A stretch of DNA of 64,000 nucleotides from Streptomyces sp. MST-110588. Its GTDB lineage: Bacteria; Actinomycetota; Actinomycetes; Streptomycetales; Streptomycetaceae. The notes below the pieces were generated by a model that saw only the letters and a list, made by a program, of their open reading frames with translations, searched no databases and was not told where the DNA came from. Position 1 is the stretch's first letter, and every line of letters begins with the position of its first letter. This document shows, in pieces, positions 1 to 8,610 of the stretch. The translations under genes were made by a program, and so were the position numbers. The stretch lies in contig NZ_CP074380.1 of the NCBI RefSeq assembly GCF_022695595.1, positions 2,907,501 through 2,971,500 of the forward strand, read 5' to 3'.

Positions 1-317
1 AGCAGTTCCGGGCCGCCGTGCTCGTACAGGAGCTGGCGGCAGCGCCCGCACGGGACCAGCAGCTCGCCCGCACCGTCCACGCAGGTGAAGGCGGTCAGCC
101 GGCCGCCGCCGCCGGCGAAGAGGGCGGAGACCAGACCGCATTCGGCGCACAGGCCGATGCCGTAGGAGGCGTTCTCCACGTTGCAGCCGGTGACGGTACG
201 GCCGTCGTCGACCAGCGCCGCGGCGCCCACGGGGTAGCCGGAGTACGGGGCGTAGGCCCGGGACATCGCGTCCCGGGCCTGCGCACGCAGTGACTCCCAG
301 TCGGGAGCTGTGGTCAC
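1..317 (-). CDS. cdd: cytidine deaminase, 3' end cut by window
   Basis: Hydrolytic deamination of cytidine and deoxycytidine to uridine forms, a cytoplasmic pyrimidine salvage step. Translation from GTG at 317 gives the family signatures: CNVENASYG near residue 45, the zinc/catalytic CAE at about 57-59 and PCGRCRQ at about 89-95. The C-terminus lies outside the window. The GTG start overlaps the stop of the upstream permease by 4 bases, so it is the last visible cistron of the nucleoside transporter operon. This fits uptake followed by salvage. Family assignment is firm; the C-terminus cannot be checked. Confidence 0.93.
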   Translation of the reverse strand, partial: MTTAPDWESLRAQARDAMSRAYAPYSGYPVGAAALVDDGRTVTGCNVENASYGIGLCAECGLVSALFAGGGGRLTAFTCVDGAGELLVPCGRCRQLLYEHGGPEL

Positions 318-1609
318 TTGCCCTGGCCTCTCCGGTAGGGCTTGCCCACGGCCTTGGGTACCCGTAGCCGTTGCGCGGCCAGCGAGAGGACCAGCAGCGT
401 GGCGATGTAGGGCGCGACGCCGACGATCTCCAGCGGGACCGTGTCGGTGGTGGCGTACCACAGGCCCAGCAGGGCCGCGACGACCAGGCTGACGATGCCC
501 TGGACGCGGTGGCCGCCGCGCAGCTTCCACGCCGCGAGGCCGACGAGCAGCACCGCGAGCAGGAGCAGCAGGGCGTGCACGGTGGGGCCGCCGCCGCGCA
601 ACTGGAGCGCGTCCATGAAGCCGAACAGGCCCGCGCCCATGGCCACGCCGCCCGGCCGCCAGTTGCCGAAGATCATCGTGGCCAGACCGATGTAGCCGCG
701 CCCGCCGGTCTGTCCGTCCTGGTAGATGTGGACGTAGATCGCCAGGAAGGCTCCGCCGAGGCCGGCCAGCGCGCCGGAGACCATGACCGCCACGTACTTG
801 TACGTGTAGACGTTCACGCCCAGCGACTCGGCCGCCACCGGGCTCTCGCCACAGGACCGCAGCCGCAGGCCGAAGGGCGAGCGCCACAGCACGAAGAAGC
901 TGAGCACGAAGATGATCACGGACAGGACGGTCAGCCACGAGACGTTGCTGACCAGCGAGCCCAGGATGCCGGCGAGGTCGGAGACCAGGAACCAGTGGTG
1001 CTTCTCGATGGACAGGAGCCAGTCGGACAGGCCCGGCACGGTGAAGGTGGGCATGTCCGCCATCGGCGGTGACTGCTTGTCGTTGCCGCCGGCCGCGGCG
1101 GCCTCGCTGCCTTCCGCGCCGAACCACAGCTTGGCCAGGAACTGGGTCAGTCCCAGCGCCATGATGTTGACGGCCACACCGGAGATGATGTGGTCGACGT
1201 TGAAGGTGACGGTGGCGATCGCGTGCAGCAGTCCGCCGAGCGCGCCGCCGACGATGCCGGCCACCGCCGCGGCCCACGGGCCGTGCTGCCAGCCGACCGC
1301 GCCGGCCGAGAACGTGCCGAGCATCATCATGCCTTCGAGGCCGATGTTGACCACGCCGGAGCGCTCGGCCCACAGGCCGCCCAGACCGGCCAGGCCGATC
1401 GGCACGGCGGCGTTGAGCGCCGCGGTGTACTGACCGGATTCGGTCAGCGCGTTGGCACCGGTGATCACGCGGAGCAGCGAGAGCAGGATCAGCCCGCCCG
1501 AGGTGATCAGCAGGATCTTGGGGTAGGAGAGCCTGGTCCGTACGGACGCGGCCCGTGACGTGTTGCCGTCGGTCCCCTTGCCGACCTTGGCAGTGAGGTT
1601 CTGGCTCAC
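314..1609 (-). CDS. nucleoside ABC transporter permease (NupQ/BmpC type)
   Basis: Polytopic inner-membrane permease of the branched-chain amino acid/nucleoside class. The protein has 431 residues with about ten hydrophobic segments and the family stretches GLAGLGGLWAERSGVVNIGLEG and YQDGQTGGRGYIGLATMIFGNW. It pairs with the second permease directly upstream; the two overlap by 4 bases (ATGA type), which suggests translational coupling. The 3' end overlaps cdd in the same way. In Bmp-type systems the two permeases form the channel for nucleosides delivered by the lipoprotein. Nucleoside substrate is inferred from the operon (Bmp lipoprotein, cdd). Confidence 0.9.
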   Translation of the reverse strand: MSQNLTAKVGKGTDGNTSRAASVRTRLSYPKILLITSGGLILLSLLRVITGANALTESGQYTAALNAAVPIGLAGLGGLWAERSGVVNIGLEGMMMLGTFSAGAVGWQHGPWAAAVAGIVGGALGGLLHAIATVTFNVDHIISGVAVNIMALGLTQFLAKLWFGAEGSEAAAAGGNDKQSPPMADMPTFTVPGLSDWLLSIEKHHWFLVSDLAGILGSLVSNVSWLTVLSVIIFVLSFFVLWRSPFGLRLRSCGESPVAAESLGVNVYTYKYVAVMVSGALAGLGGAFLAIYVHIYQDGQTGGRGYIGLATMIFGNWRPGGVAMGAGLFGFMDALQLRGGGPTVHALLLLLAVLLVGLAAWKLRGGHRVQGIVSLVVAALLGLWYATTDTVPLEIVGVAPYIATLLVLSLAAQRLRVPKAVGKPYRRGQGK

Positions 1610-2712
1610 GCGGACACCTCCGCCTTGTCGGTCTTACGGGCCTGGGCGGCGAGCTCTTCGCCGACCCGCCGCTGCTGGAGCTTGAGGCCGTACCGCCGTA
1701 CGAGTTCGTAGGCGATGACGACGCACAGGACGATGACGCCCTGCATCACGCCGACGATCTCCTGTTCGTAGTCCTCGAATTCGAGCTGGGTGCCGGTGCG
1801 CTCCAGGAAGCCCCACAGCAGGGCGGCCACGGCCATGCCCACCGGGTGGTTACGGCCCAGCAGCGCGATGGCGATGCCGGTGAAGCCGATGCCGACGGGG
1901 AAGTCGGTGCCGTAGTTGTAGGAGACACCGAGCAGCGTCGGCATGCCGATCAGGCCGGCCGCCGCGCCGGAGAGCAGCATGGAGGTGAGGACCATGCGCT
2001 TGACGCTCACGCCGCTGGCCTCGGCCGCCGACTCGGACTGGCCCACGGCCCGCAGGTCGAACCCGAAGCGGGTGCGGCCCAGCACGAACCAGTACACGAC
2101 ACCGACGATCACGGCGACGACCAGGAAGCCGTCGATGGGGTCGGGTGTGGTGGGCAGGGTGAAGAAGTGGCTGGAGGCAGGGATGTTGGGCGTGTGGAAG
2201 AGGTTGCCGTCCTTCTGCGCGAGGCGGCCGTCCTGGAGGAAGTAGCCGATGACCGCCGCCGCGATGGAGTTCAGCATGATCGTGGTGATCACCTCGCTGA
2301 CTCCGCGGGTGGTTTTCAACAGGCCCGCGATGCCCGCCCAGATGGAGCCGACCAGCATCGCGACGATGATGATCAGCGGGATCTGGAGGAAGCCGGGCAG
2401 GGTCAGCGCGCCGCCGACCACGGCGGCGAAGAACGCCGCGATGCGGTACTGGCCGTCCACGCCGATGTTGAACAGGTTCATCCGGAAGCCGATGGCGACG
2501 GCCAGCGCGGACAGGTAGTACGGGATCGCCTTGTTGATGATCCATACCTGGCTGTCGCTCTTGGAACCGAAGTCGATCATGACTTCGAAGGCGTGCAGCG
2601 GGTCCTTGCCGGTGATCGCGATGATCGCCGACGTGATGACCAGGGCGGCGACGATCGCCAGGACGGGCGCCGCGATCCCCAGGATCAGCTTGTTCTTGTC
2701 GAGCTTCTTCAC
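1606..2712 (-). CDS. nucleoside ABC transporter permease (NupP type)
   Basis: Second membrane subunit of the transporter, 368 residues with multiple membrane spans. It shows the family segment FRMNLFNIGVDGQYRIAAFF near residue 80 and GRNHPVGMAVAALLWG near residue 290. The start overlaps the ATPase stop by 4 bases and its own stop overlaps the next permease by 4 bases. The whole block 4292-1 therefore looks like one coupled operon. The charged C-terminal tail (about 335-368) is cytoplasmic. No defects seen. Confidence 0.9.
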   Translation of the reverse strand: MKKLDKNKLILGIAAPVLAIVAALVITSAIIAITGKDPLHAFEVMIDFGSKSDSQVWIINKAIPYYLSALAVAIGFRMNLFNIGVDGQYRIAAFFAAVVGGALTLPGFLQIPLIIIVAMLVGSIWAGIAGLLKTTRGVSEVITTIMLNSIAAAVIGYFLQDGRLAQKDGNLFHTPNIPASSHFFTLPTTPDPIDGFLVVAVIVGVVYWFVLGRTRFGFDLRAVGQSESAAEASGVSVKRMVLTSMLLSGAAAGLIGMPTLLGVSYNYGTDFPVGIGFTGIAIALLGRNHPVGMAVAALLWGFLERTGTQLEFEDYEQEIVGVMQGVIVLCVVIAYELVRRYGLKLQQRRVGEELAAQARKTDKAEVSA

Positions 2713-4292
2713 CGGGACTCGCCTCCGTCCTCAGTCGTGTCCTGGGCGCCGCGCGCAGACTCCGCCGCGTCTTCCAGGTGGCCGGTAGCGGCGCCGGTCA
2801 TGGCCGAGCCCAACTCCTCGGGGGTAATGGTGGCGGGGTCCGCGTCCGCGACGAGCCGGCCGCGGTACATCACCCGCAGACTGTCGGACAGGCCGATCAG
2901 CTCGTCCAGGTCGGCGGAGATCAGCAGGACGGCCAGCCCTTCACGGCGGGCCTTGCGGATCTGGTCCCAGATCTGGGACTGGGCGCCGATGTCCACGCCC
3001 CGGGTGGGGTGCGCGGCGATCAGCAGCTTGGGGTCGTGGCTCATCTCGCGGCCGAAGATCAGCTTCTGCTGGTTGCCGCCGGAGAGCGATGCCGCGGTGA
3101 CCTCGATGCCGGGGGTACGGACGTCGTACTCGGCGACGATCCGCTCGGTGTCGGCACGTGCGGCCTTGATGTCCAGCAACCGGCCCTTGCTGTTGGGCTT
3201 CTCGGTCACATGGCCGAGGATACGGTTCTCCCACAGGGGAGCCTCCAGCAGCAGCCCGTGCCGGTGGCGGTCCTCGGGGATGTAGCCGATGCCGCCCTCG
3301 CGGCGGCTGCGGGTGGGCAGCTTGCCGATGTCCTCGCCGTCCAGGACGACGGTGCCCTCGTCGGGGATCCGCATGCCCATGACCGCCTCGACCAGCTCGG
3401 CCTGGCCGTTGCCCTCGACGCCGGCGATGCCCAGGACCTCGCCCTTGCGGATGGTCAAGGAGACGTCGTCCAGGACGGTGCGCTGGACGCCCTCCGCGTC
3501 GGCGGCGGCCAGCCGCAGACCGCTGACCTCCAGCATCACGGTGTCGGTGACGGTCGACTCGCCGGTCTGCGGGGAGGGCAGCTCGCTGCCGACCATCAGC
3601 TCGGCCAGTTGCTTGGGCGTGGTCTCGCTGGGGACGACGGACGCCACGGTCGTACCGCGCCGGATGACGGTGATGTCGTCGGCCACCGACAGCACCTCTC
3701 CCAGCTTGTGGGAGATGAAGATGACGGTCAGGCCCTCGGCCTTGAGCTCGCGCAGGTTGTCGAAGAGCGCGTCGACCTCCTGCGGGACCAGGACGGCGGT
3801 CGGCTCGTCCAGGATGAGCGTACGGGCGCCGCGGTAGAGGACCTTGAGGATCTCCACGCGCTGGCGGTCGGCGACGCCGAGGTCCTCCACGAGGACGTCG
3901 GGGCGCACGCCCAGGCCGTACCGGTCGGAGATCTTGAGGATCTCGGCACGGGCCCGGCCGCCGATGCCGTGCAGCTTCTCGCCGCCCAGGACGATGTTCT
4001 CCAGGACGGTGAGGTTGTCGGCGAGCATGAAGTGCTGGTGCACCATGCCGATGCCGCGGGCGATGGCGTCGGCCGGGCTGTGGAAGCTGACCTGCTCGCC
4101 GTCGATGGTGATGGTGCCCTCGTCCGGCTTCTGCATGCCGTAAAGGATCTTCATCAGGGTGGACTTGCCCGCGCCGTTCTCGCCGACCAGTGCGTGCACG
4201 GTGCCGCGGCGGACGGTGATGTCGATGTCGTGGTTGGCCACGACGCCGGGGAACCGCTTGGTGATTCCACGGAGTTCTACGGCAGGTGCCAC
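2709..4292 (-). CDS. nucleoside ABC transporter ATP-binding protein, two ATPase domains (NupO type)
   Basis: Duplicated ATPase of the sugar/nucleoside class, 527 residues. The first half has Walker A GENGAGKST at about 38-46 and Walker B LILDEPT near 160. The second half has a degenerate Walker A (GVEGNGQAELV) near 295 and signature LSGGNQQKL near 405, normal for this family. The first GTG in frame (4292) lacks a ribosome site. A GAGGAG sequence sits 8 bases before an in-frame ATC at 4331-4329, so translation may begin 13 codons upstream at that rare codon. Followed by the two permeases with 4-base overlaps. A terminator-like hairpin and a palindrome separate it from the lipoprotein gene. Confidence 0.92.
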   Translation of the reverse strand: MAPAVELRGITKRFPGVVANHDIDITVRRGTVHALVGENGAGKSTLMKILYGMQKPDEGTITIDGEQVSFHSPADAIARGIGMVHQHFMLADNLTVLENIVLGGEKLHGIGGRARAEILKISDRYGLGVRPDVLVEDLGVADRQRVEILKVLYRGARTLILDEPTAVLVPQEVDALFDNLRELKAEGLTVIFISHKLGEVLSVADDITVIRRGTTVASVVPSETTPKQLAELMVGSELPSPQTGESTVTDTVMLEVSGLRLAAADAEGVQRTVLDDVSLTIRKGEVLGIAGVEGNGQAELVEAVMGMRIPDEGTVVLDGEDIGKLPTRSRREGGIGYIPEDRHRHGLLLEAPLWENRILGHVTEKPNSKGRLLDIKAARADTERIVAEYDVRTPGIEVTAASLSGGNQQKLIFGREMSHDPKLLIAAHPTRGVDIGAQSQIWDQIRKARREGLAVLLISADLDELIGLSDSLRVMYRGRLVADADPATITPEELGSAMTGAATGHLEDAAESARGAQDTTEDGGESR

Positions 4293-4419
4293 GGCGGGGG
4301 CACTGACTGCCTGGGTGCTGGACGCTTTGATGGCGCACTCTCCTCGGGGGACAGGGAGTGGTAAGGAGGGACGGGCGGGGAAGCGACGACGACAATAACG
4401 CCATATCGCCTCAACACCA

Positions 4420-4435
4420 CGCTACGCGCGTAGCG
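4420..4435. promoter_or_regulatory. 16-bp perfect palindrome, putative operator
   Basis: CGCTACGCGCGTAGCG is a perfect palindrome in the gap between the Bmp lipoprotein gene and the ATPase gene. The 10-base core ACGCGCGTAG recurs at 5658-5667, just upstream of the lipoprotein start. Occurrence at both promoter-like gaps of the same transporter system suggests one regulator binds both. The regulator is not identifiable here. Confidence 0.5.
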
Positions 4436-4517
4436 TTGGGCCCGAAAGATGCCGGGCCGCTTCGGTGTGCGCCGCGGAAAAGTCGTGCGCGCCACCGGAC
4501 GGCTCCGGCACAGGGGT

Positions 4518-4545
4518 CCGGCGGGCAGCCGTGGCCGCCCGCCGG
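4518..4545 (-). terminator. hairpin after the Bmp lipoprotein gene
   Basis: CCGGCGGGC pairs with GCCCGCCGG around a 10-base loop, starting 14 bases beyond the lipoprotein stop on its own strand. There is no U tract. Such a hairpin between a binding-protein gene and its transporter genes commonly lowers downstream expression, so an attenuator role is inferred. Confidence 0.6.
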
Positions 4546-4558
4546 GTCCAAAAGGGCC

Positions 4559-5602
4559 TTACTTCTTGGCCGGGGTCTCCTTGACCGTGACCTTGCCCTC
4601 GACGATCTTCTTCTTGGCCGCTTCGATCTTGTCCTGGATGTCGGCGATGAAGCCGCCCGAGGTGGACAGGCGCACGCCGTTGTCCTTGAGCGTGTAGGTC
4701 TTGTTGCCGGTCATCGGCTTCTTGTCCGTGACGCTCTTGACCAGGTCGAAGACGGCCACGTCCACGTTCTTCATCACCGAGGTGAGGATGGACGCCTTGT
4801 ACTTGGCCAGGCCCGGCTGCTCGAACTGGTCGGAGTCCACGCCGATGGCCCAGTTGCCGCCCTTGCCCGCGACCATCTCGATCGCGCCGTTGCCGGACTG
4901 GCCGGCGGCGGTGTAGATCACGTCGATGCCGTCGTCGAGCATGCCCTTGGCCTTGCCCTTGGCGGCGGCCGGGTCGTTGAAGCCCTTGTCGTCGTTGGCG
5001 TACAGGTACTGCGAAGTGATCTTGGCCTTCGGGTCGGTGTCCGCTACACCTTGTTCGAAGCCGGCCTGGAACTTCTGGATCAGGGCGTTGTTCACACCGC
5101 CGATGAAGCCGACCTTGTGGGACTTGCTCTTCAGGGCGGCGGCGACACCGGCGAGGTAGGAGCCCTCGTGCTCGGCGAACTGCATGCCGTAGACGTTCTT
5201 GGCCTGGGAGGGGGAGTCCACCACGCCGAAGGTCGTGTTGGGGAAGTCCTTGGCGACCTTGTTGATGGAGGGGCCGTACTTGAAACCAACGCCGATGACG
5301 GGGTTGTAGCCCGCCCGGGCCAGGGAGGACAGACGCTGTTCGCGCTCGGCCTCGGTCTCACCGTTCTTGGCGGTCATCTGCTTGCTCTGGAGGCCGAGCT
5401 CCTTGTCGGCCTTTTCGACACCACGGGCCGCGGCCTCGTTGAAGGAGTGGTCGTCCCGGCCGCCGACGTCGAACGCGAGGCCGACGCCCTTCTTCTTGTT
5501 GCCGCTGGAGGACTCCGTGGAGGACTTGCCACAAGCGGTGAGGGAAGCGGTGAGAGCCACGGTGGCTATACCCGCAGCAGCGATCTTGGATACCCGGCGC
5601 AC
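4559..5602 (-). CDS. Bmp family nucleoside-binding lipoprotein
   Basis: Extracytoplasmic substrate-binding lipoprotein (BMP/Med family) of the adjacent ABC transporter. The start chosen is GTG at 5602, with AAGGGA upstream. It gives a signal peptide MRRVSKIAAAGIATVALTAS ending in lipobox LTAC with the acylated Cys at residue 24. Family features include FDVGGRDDHSFNEAAARG after the lipid anchor, FGVVDSP, GFIGGVNNALIQKFQAGFEQG and GQSGNGAIE. The longer open frame to 5653 only adds non-signal sequence. It is transcribed ahead of the ATPase gene, with a hairpin in between. Confidence 0.9.
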   Translation of the reverse strand: MRRVSKIAAAGIATVALTASLTACGKSSTESSSGNKKKGVGLAFDVGGRDDHSFNEAAARGVEKADKELGLQSKQMTAKNGETEAEREQRLSSLARAGYNPVIGVGFKYGPSINKVAKDFPNTTFGVVDSPSQAKNVYGMQFAEHEGSYLAGVAAALKSKSHKVGFIGGVNNALIQKFQAGFEQGVADTDPKAKITSQYLYANDDKGFNDPAAAKGKAKGMLDDGIDVIYTAAGQSGNGAIEMVAGKGGNWAIGVDSDQFEQPGLAKYKASILTSVMKNVDVAVFDLVKSVTDKKPMTGNKTYTLKDNGVRLSTSGGFIADIQDKIEAAKKKIVEGKVTVKETPAKK

Positions 5603-5655
5603 GAGGGATCCCTTCGACTCGTAGCGCCACCATTGGCGCTGGTTCGGCGGCATCG

Positions 5656-5669
5656 TAACGCGCGTAGAA
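5656..5669. promoter_or_regulatory. partial copy of the 4420 palindrome upstream of the Bmp gene
   Basis: TAACGCGCGTAGAAG-type sequence shares ACGCGCGTAG with the palindrome at 4420-4435 and lies about 55 bases upstream of the lipoprotein GTG. This is a plausible operator position for the first gene of the transporter system. Only one arm is well conserved. Confidence 0.4.
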
Positions 5670-5732
5670 GGGAGTTAAACCGATCGTCCGAAGCCGTTAT
5701 CGGATTGTCGCGAACGGCCCTTGACCGGTCTC

Positions 5733-7100
5733 TTACGGACGGTTGCGATCAAGTAGGGCAGCAGCCGTGAACAGCTCCACCCCTACCTGAATAGCTCGCT
5801 CATCCACGTCGAAATCACCACGATGCAGATCATGCCGGGCGGTATCGCCGACGGGGCGCACACCGAGCCGTGCCATCGCGCCGGGGACGTGCTCCAGGTA
5901 CCAGGAGTAGTCCTCGCCGCCGAGTGACTGCTCGGTGTCCTCGACCGAGCGGGGGCCGCGGCGGGCCGCCATGGCGTCGTGGAGCAACTGGGCGCAGCCC
6001 GCCTCGTTGACCACCGGCGGCACGCCCCGTACGTAGTTGATCTGCGACTTCGCGCCGTACAGGGTGGCGATCTCATCGATCACGGCGTGCACGAGATCGG
6101 GTGCGTGGTGCCAGGCGGCAAGATCCAGACAGCGGACCGTCCCGGCGAGTTCGGCGCGCTGCGGGATCACGTTGCAGGCGTGTCCGGCCTGTAGCCGGCC
6201 CCAGGTCAGGGCCAGGCCGGCCCGGGCGTCCACCCGGCGCGCCAGCAGGGCCGGGGCGTCCACGGCCACCCGGGCGGCGGCGGTGACCATGTCGGTGGTC
6301 AGGTGCGGACGGGCGGTGTGGCCCCCGGGCCCGTCGAGCTGGACCTCCAGCCGGTCGCAGGCCGAGGTGATCGCTCCCGTACGCAGCCCGATCCGGCCGA
6401 CCTCCACCCGCGGGTCGCAGTGCACGGCGAGGATCTGTCCGACGCCCTCCAGGACCCCGGACTCGATGGCGTCGGTGGCGCCGCCCGGCATGATCTCCTC
6501 GGCGGGCTGGAAGATCAGCCGTACGGGGCGGGGCAGCCGGCCTTCGCGGGCCAGTTCGGCCAGCAGCAGACCGGCGCCGAGCACGACGGTGGTGTGGACG
6601 TCGTGGCCGCAGGCGTGCGCGCGGTCGGGGATCGTGGAGCGGTAGGGGACGGTCTTGGTGTCCGGGATGGGGAGCGCGTCGATGTCTCCGCGCAGCGCGA
6701 GCAGCGGGACGGGGTCGCTGTCGGAGCCGGTGGCGGCACTGGGGCCGGTGTCGGTACCGGGGCCGGTGAGGGGGCCGGGGTTGCGTACGGGATGGCCGTG
6801 GGACCAGGCGGCGGCCCCGGAACGGGATCCGGGTGCGGAGCCGGTGCCGATGTCGCAGATCAGCCCGGTGCCGGTGTCCAGGACGCGGGGCGTCAGGCCC
6901 GCCCGCTCCAGTCGTGCCTTGAGGGCGGCGGTCGTACGGAACTCCCGCATGCCCAGTTCCGGGTGCATGTGCAAGTCGCGGCGGAAGGCGATGAGTTCGG
7001 CACGCAGCTCCGGCGGCAGCGTGCCGGGCAGATCACCGCCGGCGTCCTCCCCGGCGGATGTGTCATCGACTGCGGAGTTACAGGACATCAAATGGTTCAC
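5733..7100 (-). CDS. M20 family amidohydrolase (peptidase M20D type)
   Basis: Zinc-dependent amidohydrolase related to hippurate and N-acyl-amino-acid hydrolases. Family motifs: RRDLHMHPELG near residue 40, LRGDIDALPIPD, the metal-binding HACGHDVHTTVVLGAG, and FQPAEEIMPGGA with the catalytic Glu pair. The dimerisation/lid domain follows (GGHTARPH). A Gly/Pro/Ser/Thr-rich insert of about 45 residues lies between the first beta region and LRGDIDALP, longer than usual. Start is GTG at 7100; an ATG four codons later is an alternative. Amide substrate is not predictable. Separate from, but on the same strand as, the transporter genes. Confidence 0.85.
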   Translation of the reverse strand: MNHLMSCNSAVDDTSAGEDAGGDLPGTLPPELRAELIAFRRDLHMHPELGMREFRTTAALKARLERAGLTPRVLDTGTGLICDIGTGSAPGSRSGAAAWSHGHPVRNPGPLTGPGTDTGPSAATGSDSDPVPLLALRGDIDALPIPDTKTVPYRSTIPDRAHACGHDVHTTVVLGAGLLLAELAREGRLPRPVRLIFQPAEEIMPGGATDAIESGVLEGVGQILAVHCDPRVEVGRIGLRTGAITSACDRLEVQLDGPGGHTARPHLTTDMVTAAARVAVDAPALLARRVDARAGLALTWGRLQAGHACNVIPQRAELAGTVRCLDLAAWHHAPDLVHAVIDEIATLYGAKSQINYVRGVPPVVNEAGCAQLLHDAMAARRGPRSVEDTEQSLGGEDYSWYLEHVPGAMARLGVRPVGDTARHDLHRGDFDVDERAIQVGVELFTAAALLDRNRP

Positions 7101-7226
7101 CCGTTGAAGGTTACGGGGCCGGGTGGGGCAACTGTCCCTCGATCAACAAAAGTTCAGCCCGATAGGGGAAGGGGATCTAGGCCGCCCGGCGCATGAGTGA
7201 GTCATCACGGGGGTAGATTTTCAGGT

Positions 7227-8585
7227 TCACCCTGCGGTCATCGGTGCGTCGAACGAAAGTCGGTGCACGTCCCGGGCGGTGTCCGTGACCCCCGACAGGA
7301 ATCCCTGCGCGCGCGGCGACGCCTTGCTGGTCAGCCAGCCGGGGTCGACATCGCAGACCGCGACCCTGACCCCGGTGCCGACGAGCGCCAGCGGCAGGGT
7401 GTGGACGACCGTGGAGGGAAAACTGAGGACCAGGCGCCCGACGGGGCCGCGTCGGGCGATGAGTTCGAGGGGCAGGTCGGGACGTACCACCTCCAGGCCG
7501 GTTTCCGTGGCCAGCCGGTGCAGTTTGTGTACGCTCTCGCGGCGGTGGGCGAAGTAGCGGGTGGCGCCGTGCGTACGGGCCAGCGAGCGCACCGCGTCCA
7601 GATAGCGGTCCGGGTCCACCACGCCGGTCTCCACCAGCGAGGTTCCGACGATGTCGGTGCCGCGGGTCAGCCGGGGCGGGCCGAAGCGGCGGCGGGTCCA
7701 GGCGAATTCGTTACGGGTCACGCGGACCCCGGGCAGTGCCTGGACGGGCATGGAACTGAAGAGGCCGACGGTCCGTGAGCCGCCTTCGCGCGCGGGCGTG
7801 AGCCTGCGGCGCGCGGTCGCCGAGAAGGGCGCGAAGAGCAGGTCGCGCGCCCCGCCCCCACCCCCGTTGCGGTGCCAGCGCACCAGCCGCTCGCCCCTGG
7901 CCAGTTGGGCGACGAACTCCATGGTCGCGGTGCCGTCGTCGACGACGACCAGGTCCCGGGCCCGGGTGAGGGTCAGCAGGAGCTGTACGTACCGCGAGAA
8001 GGGATCGCCGATGACGACGCGCCGGGTGCGCCGCAGCCGGGGGGCCAGTCCCCCGATGGTGCGCAGCGGCGCGCCCGCCCCGCCGCGCGCCTCCTCCCAT
8101 CGCACGGAAAAGCCTTCTTCGCGCGCGAGTTCGGCCATCCGGCGCAGTTGGCCGCGGGTCATGGGGTCCTGCGGCGAGAGGACGACGACGGTGACCGCGG
8201 CGGCCTGCTCGGCGTGGGCCCATTCCAGGACGTTCAGGAGCTGGACCGGGCTCTCGACGAACGCCAGCGTGTCGCACTCCACGCCGGGGCCGGGGTCCGG
8301 GCCGGGGGCGGAGTCGGTTCCGGAGCCGGGGTCCGGGCCGGGGCGAGGGCCGGAACCGGGGTGGGATGCGGCGTCGCGGCCGGCGTCATGCTCCGGGCCG
8401 GATCCGGGACCGGTCGGCGTCCCAGGGCCGGGCGGTGCCCCGGCCGCGGTACCGGAGCCGGGTCCGGGGGTACGGCGCGGGGCCGCCGCCGGGTCCTCGC
8501 GCTGCCGCGGCACCCCCAGGAGCGGCCCGGCACACGGTCCGGCCGGCTCCTGGGGCGGGCTCGCGGCCCCCTCTGATGAGCTCAC
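7227..8585 (-). CDS. polysialyltransferase-like glycosyltransferase, first copy
   Basis: Protein of 452 residues whose body (from about residue 105, DTLAFVESPVQLLNVLEWAH) has the sequence style of the bacterial polysialyltransferase-like family: a SPVQ start, VIGDPFSRYVQ, DDGTATMEF and FAHRRE. The first hundred residues are a Pro/Gly/Ser-rich low-complexity tail. GTG start at 8585 is preceded by GGAGGGG. Located 25 bases after the NeuB-like gene on the same strand, it is the last gene of the left arm of the glycan cluster. Predicted to add an activated nonulosonic acid to a cell-surface glycan; donor and acceptor are inferred from the neighbours. Confidence 0.75.
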   Translation of the reverse strand: MSSSEGAASPPQEPAGPCAGPLLGVPRQREDPAAAPRRTPGPGSGTAAGAPPGPGTPTGPGSGPEHDAGRDAASHPGSGPRPGPDPGSGTDSAPGPDPGPGVECDTLAFVESPVQLLNVLEWAHAEQAAAVTVVVLSPQDPMTRGQLRRMAELAREEGFSVRWEEARGGAGAPLRTIGGLAPRLRRTRRVVIGDPFSRYVQLLLTLTRARDLVVVDDGTATMEFVAQLARGERLVRWHRNGGGGGARDLLFAPFSATARRRLTPAREGGSRTVGLFSSMPVQALPGVRVTRNEFAWTRRRFGPPRLTRGTDIVGTSLVETGVVDPDRYLDAVRSLARTHGATRYFAHRRESVHKLHRLATETGLEVVRPDLPLELIARRGPVGRLVLSFPSTVVHTLPLALVGTGVRVAVCDVDPGWLTSKASPRAQGFLSGVTDTARDVHRLSFDAPMTAG

Positions 8586-8610
8586 GGTGTACGTCCCCTC
8601 CGCCGGGCCG

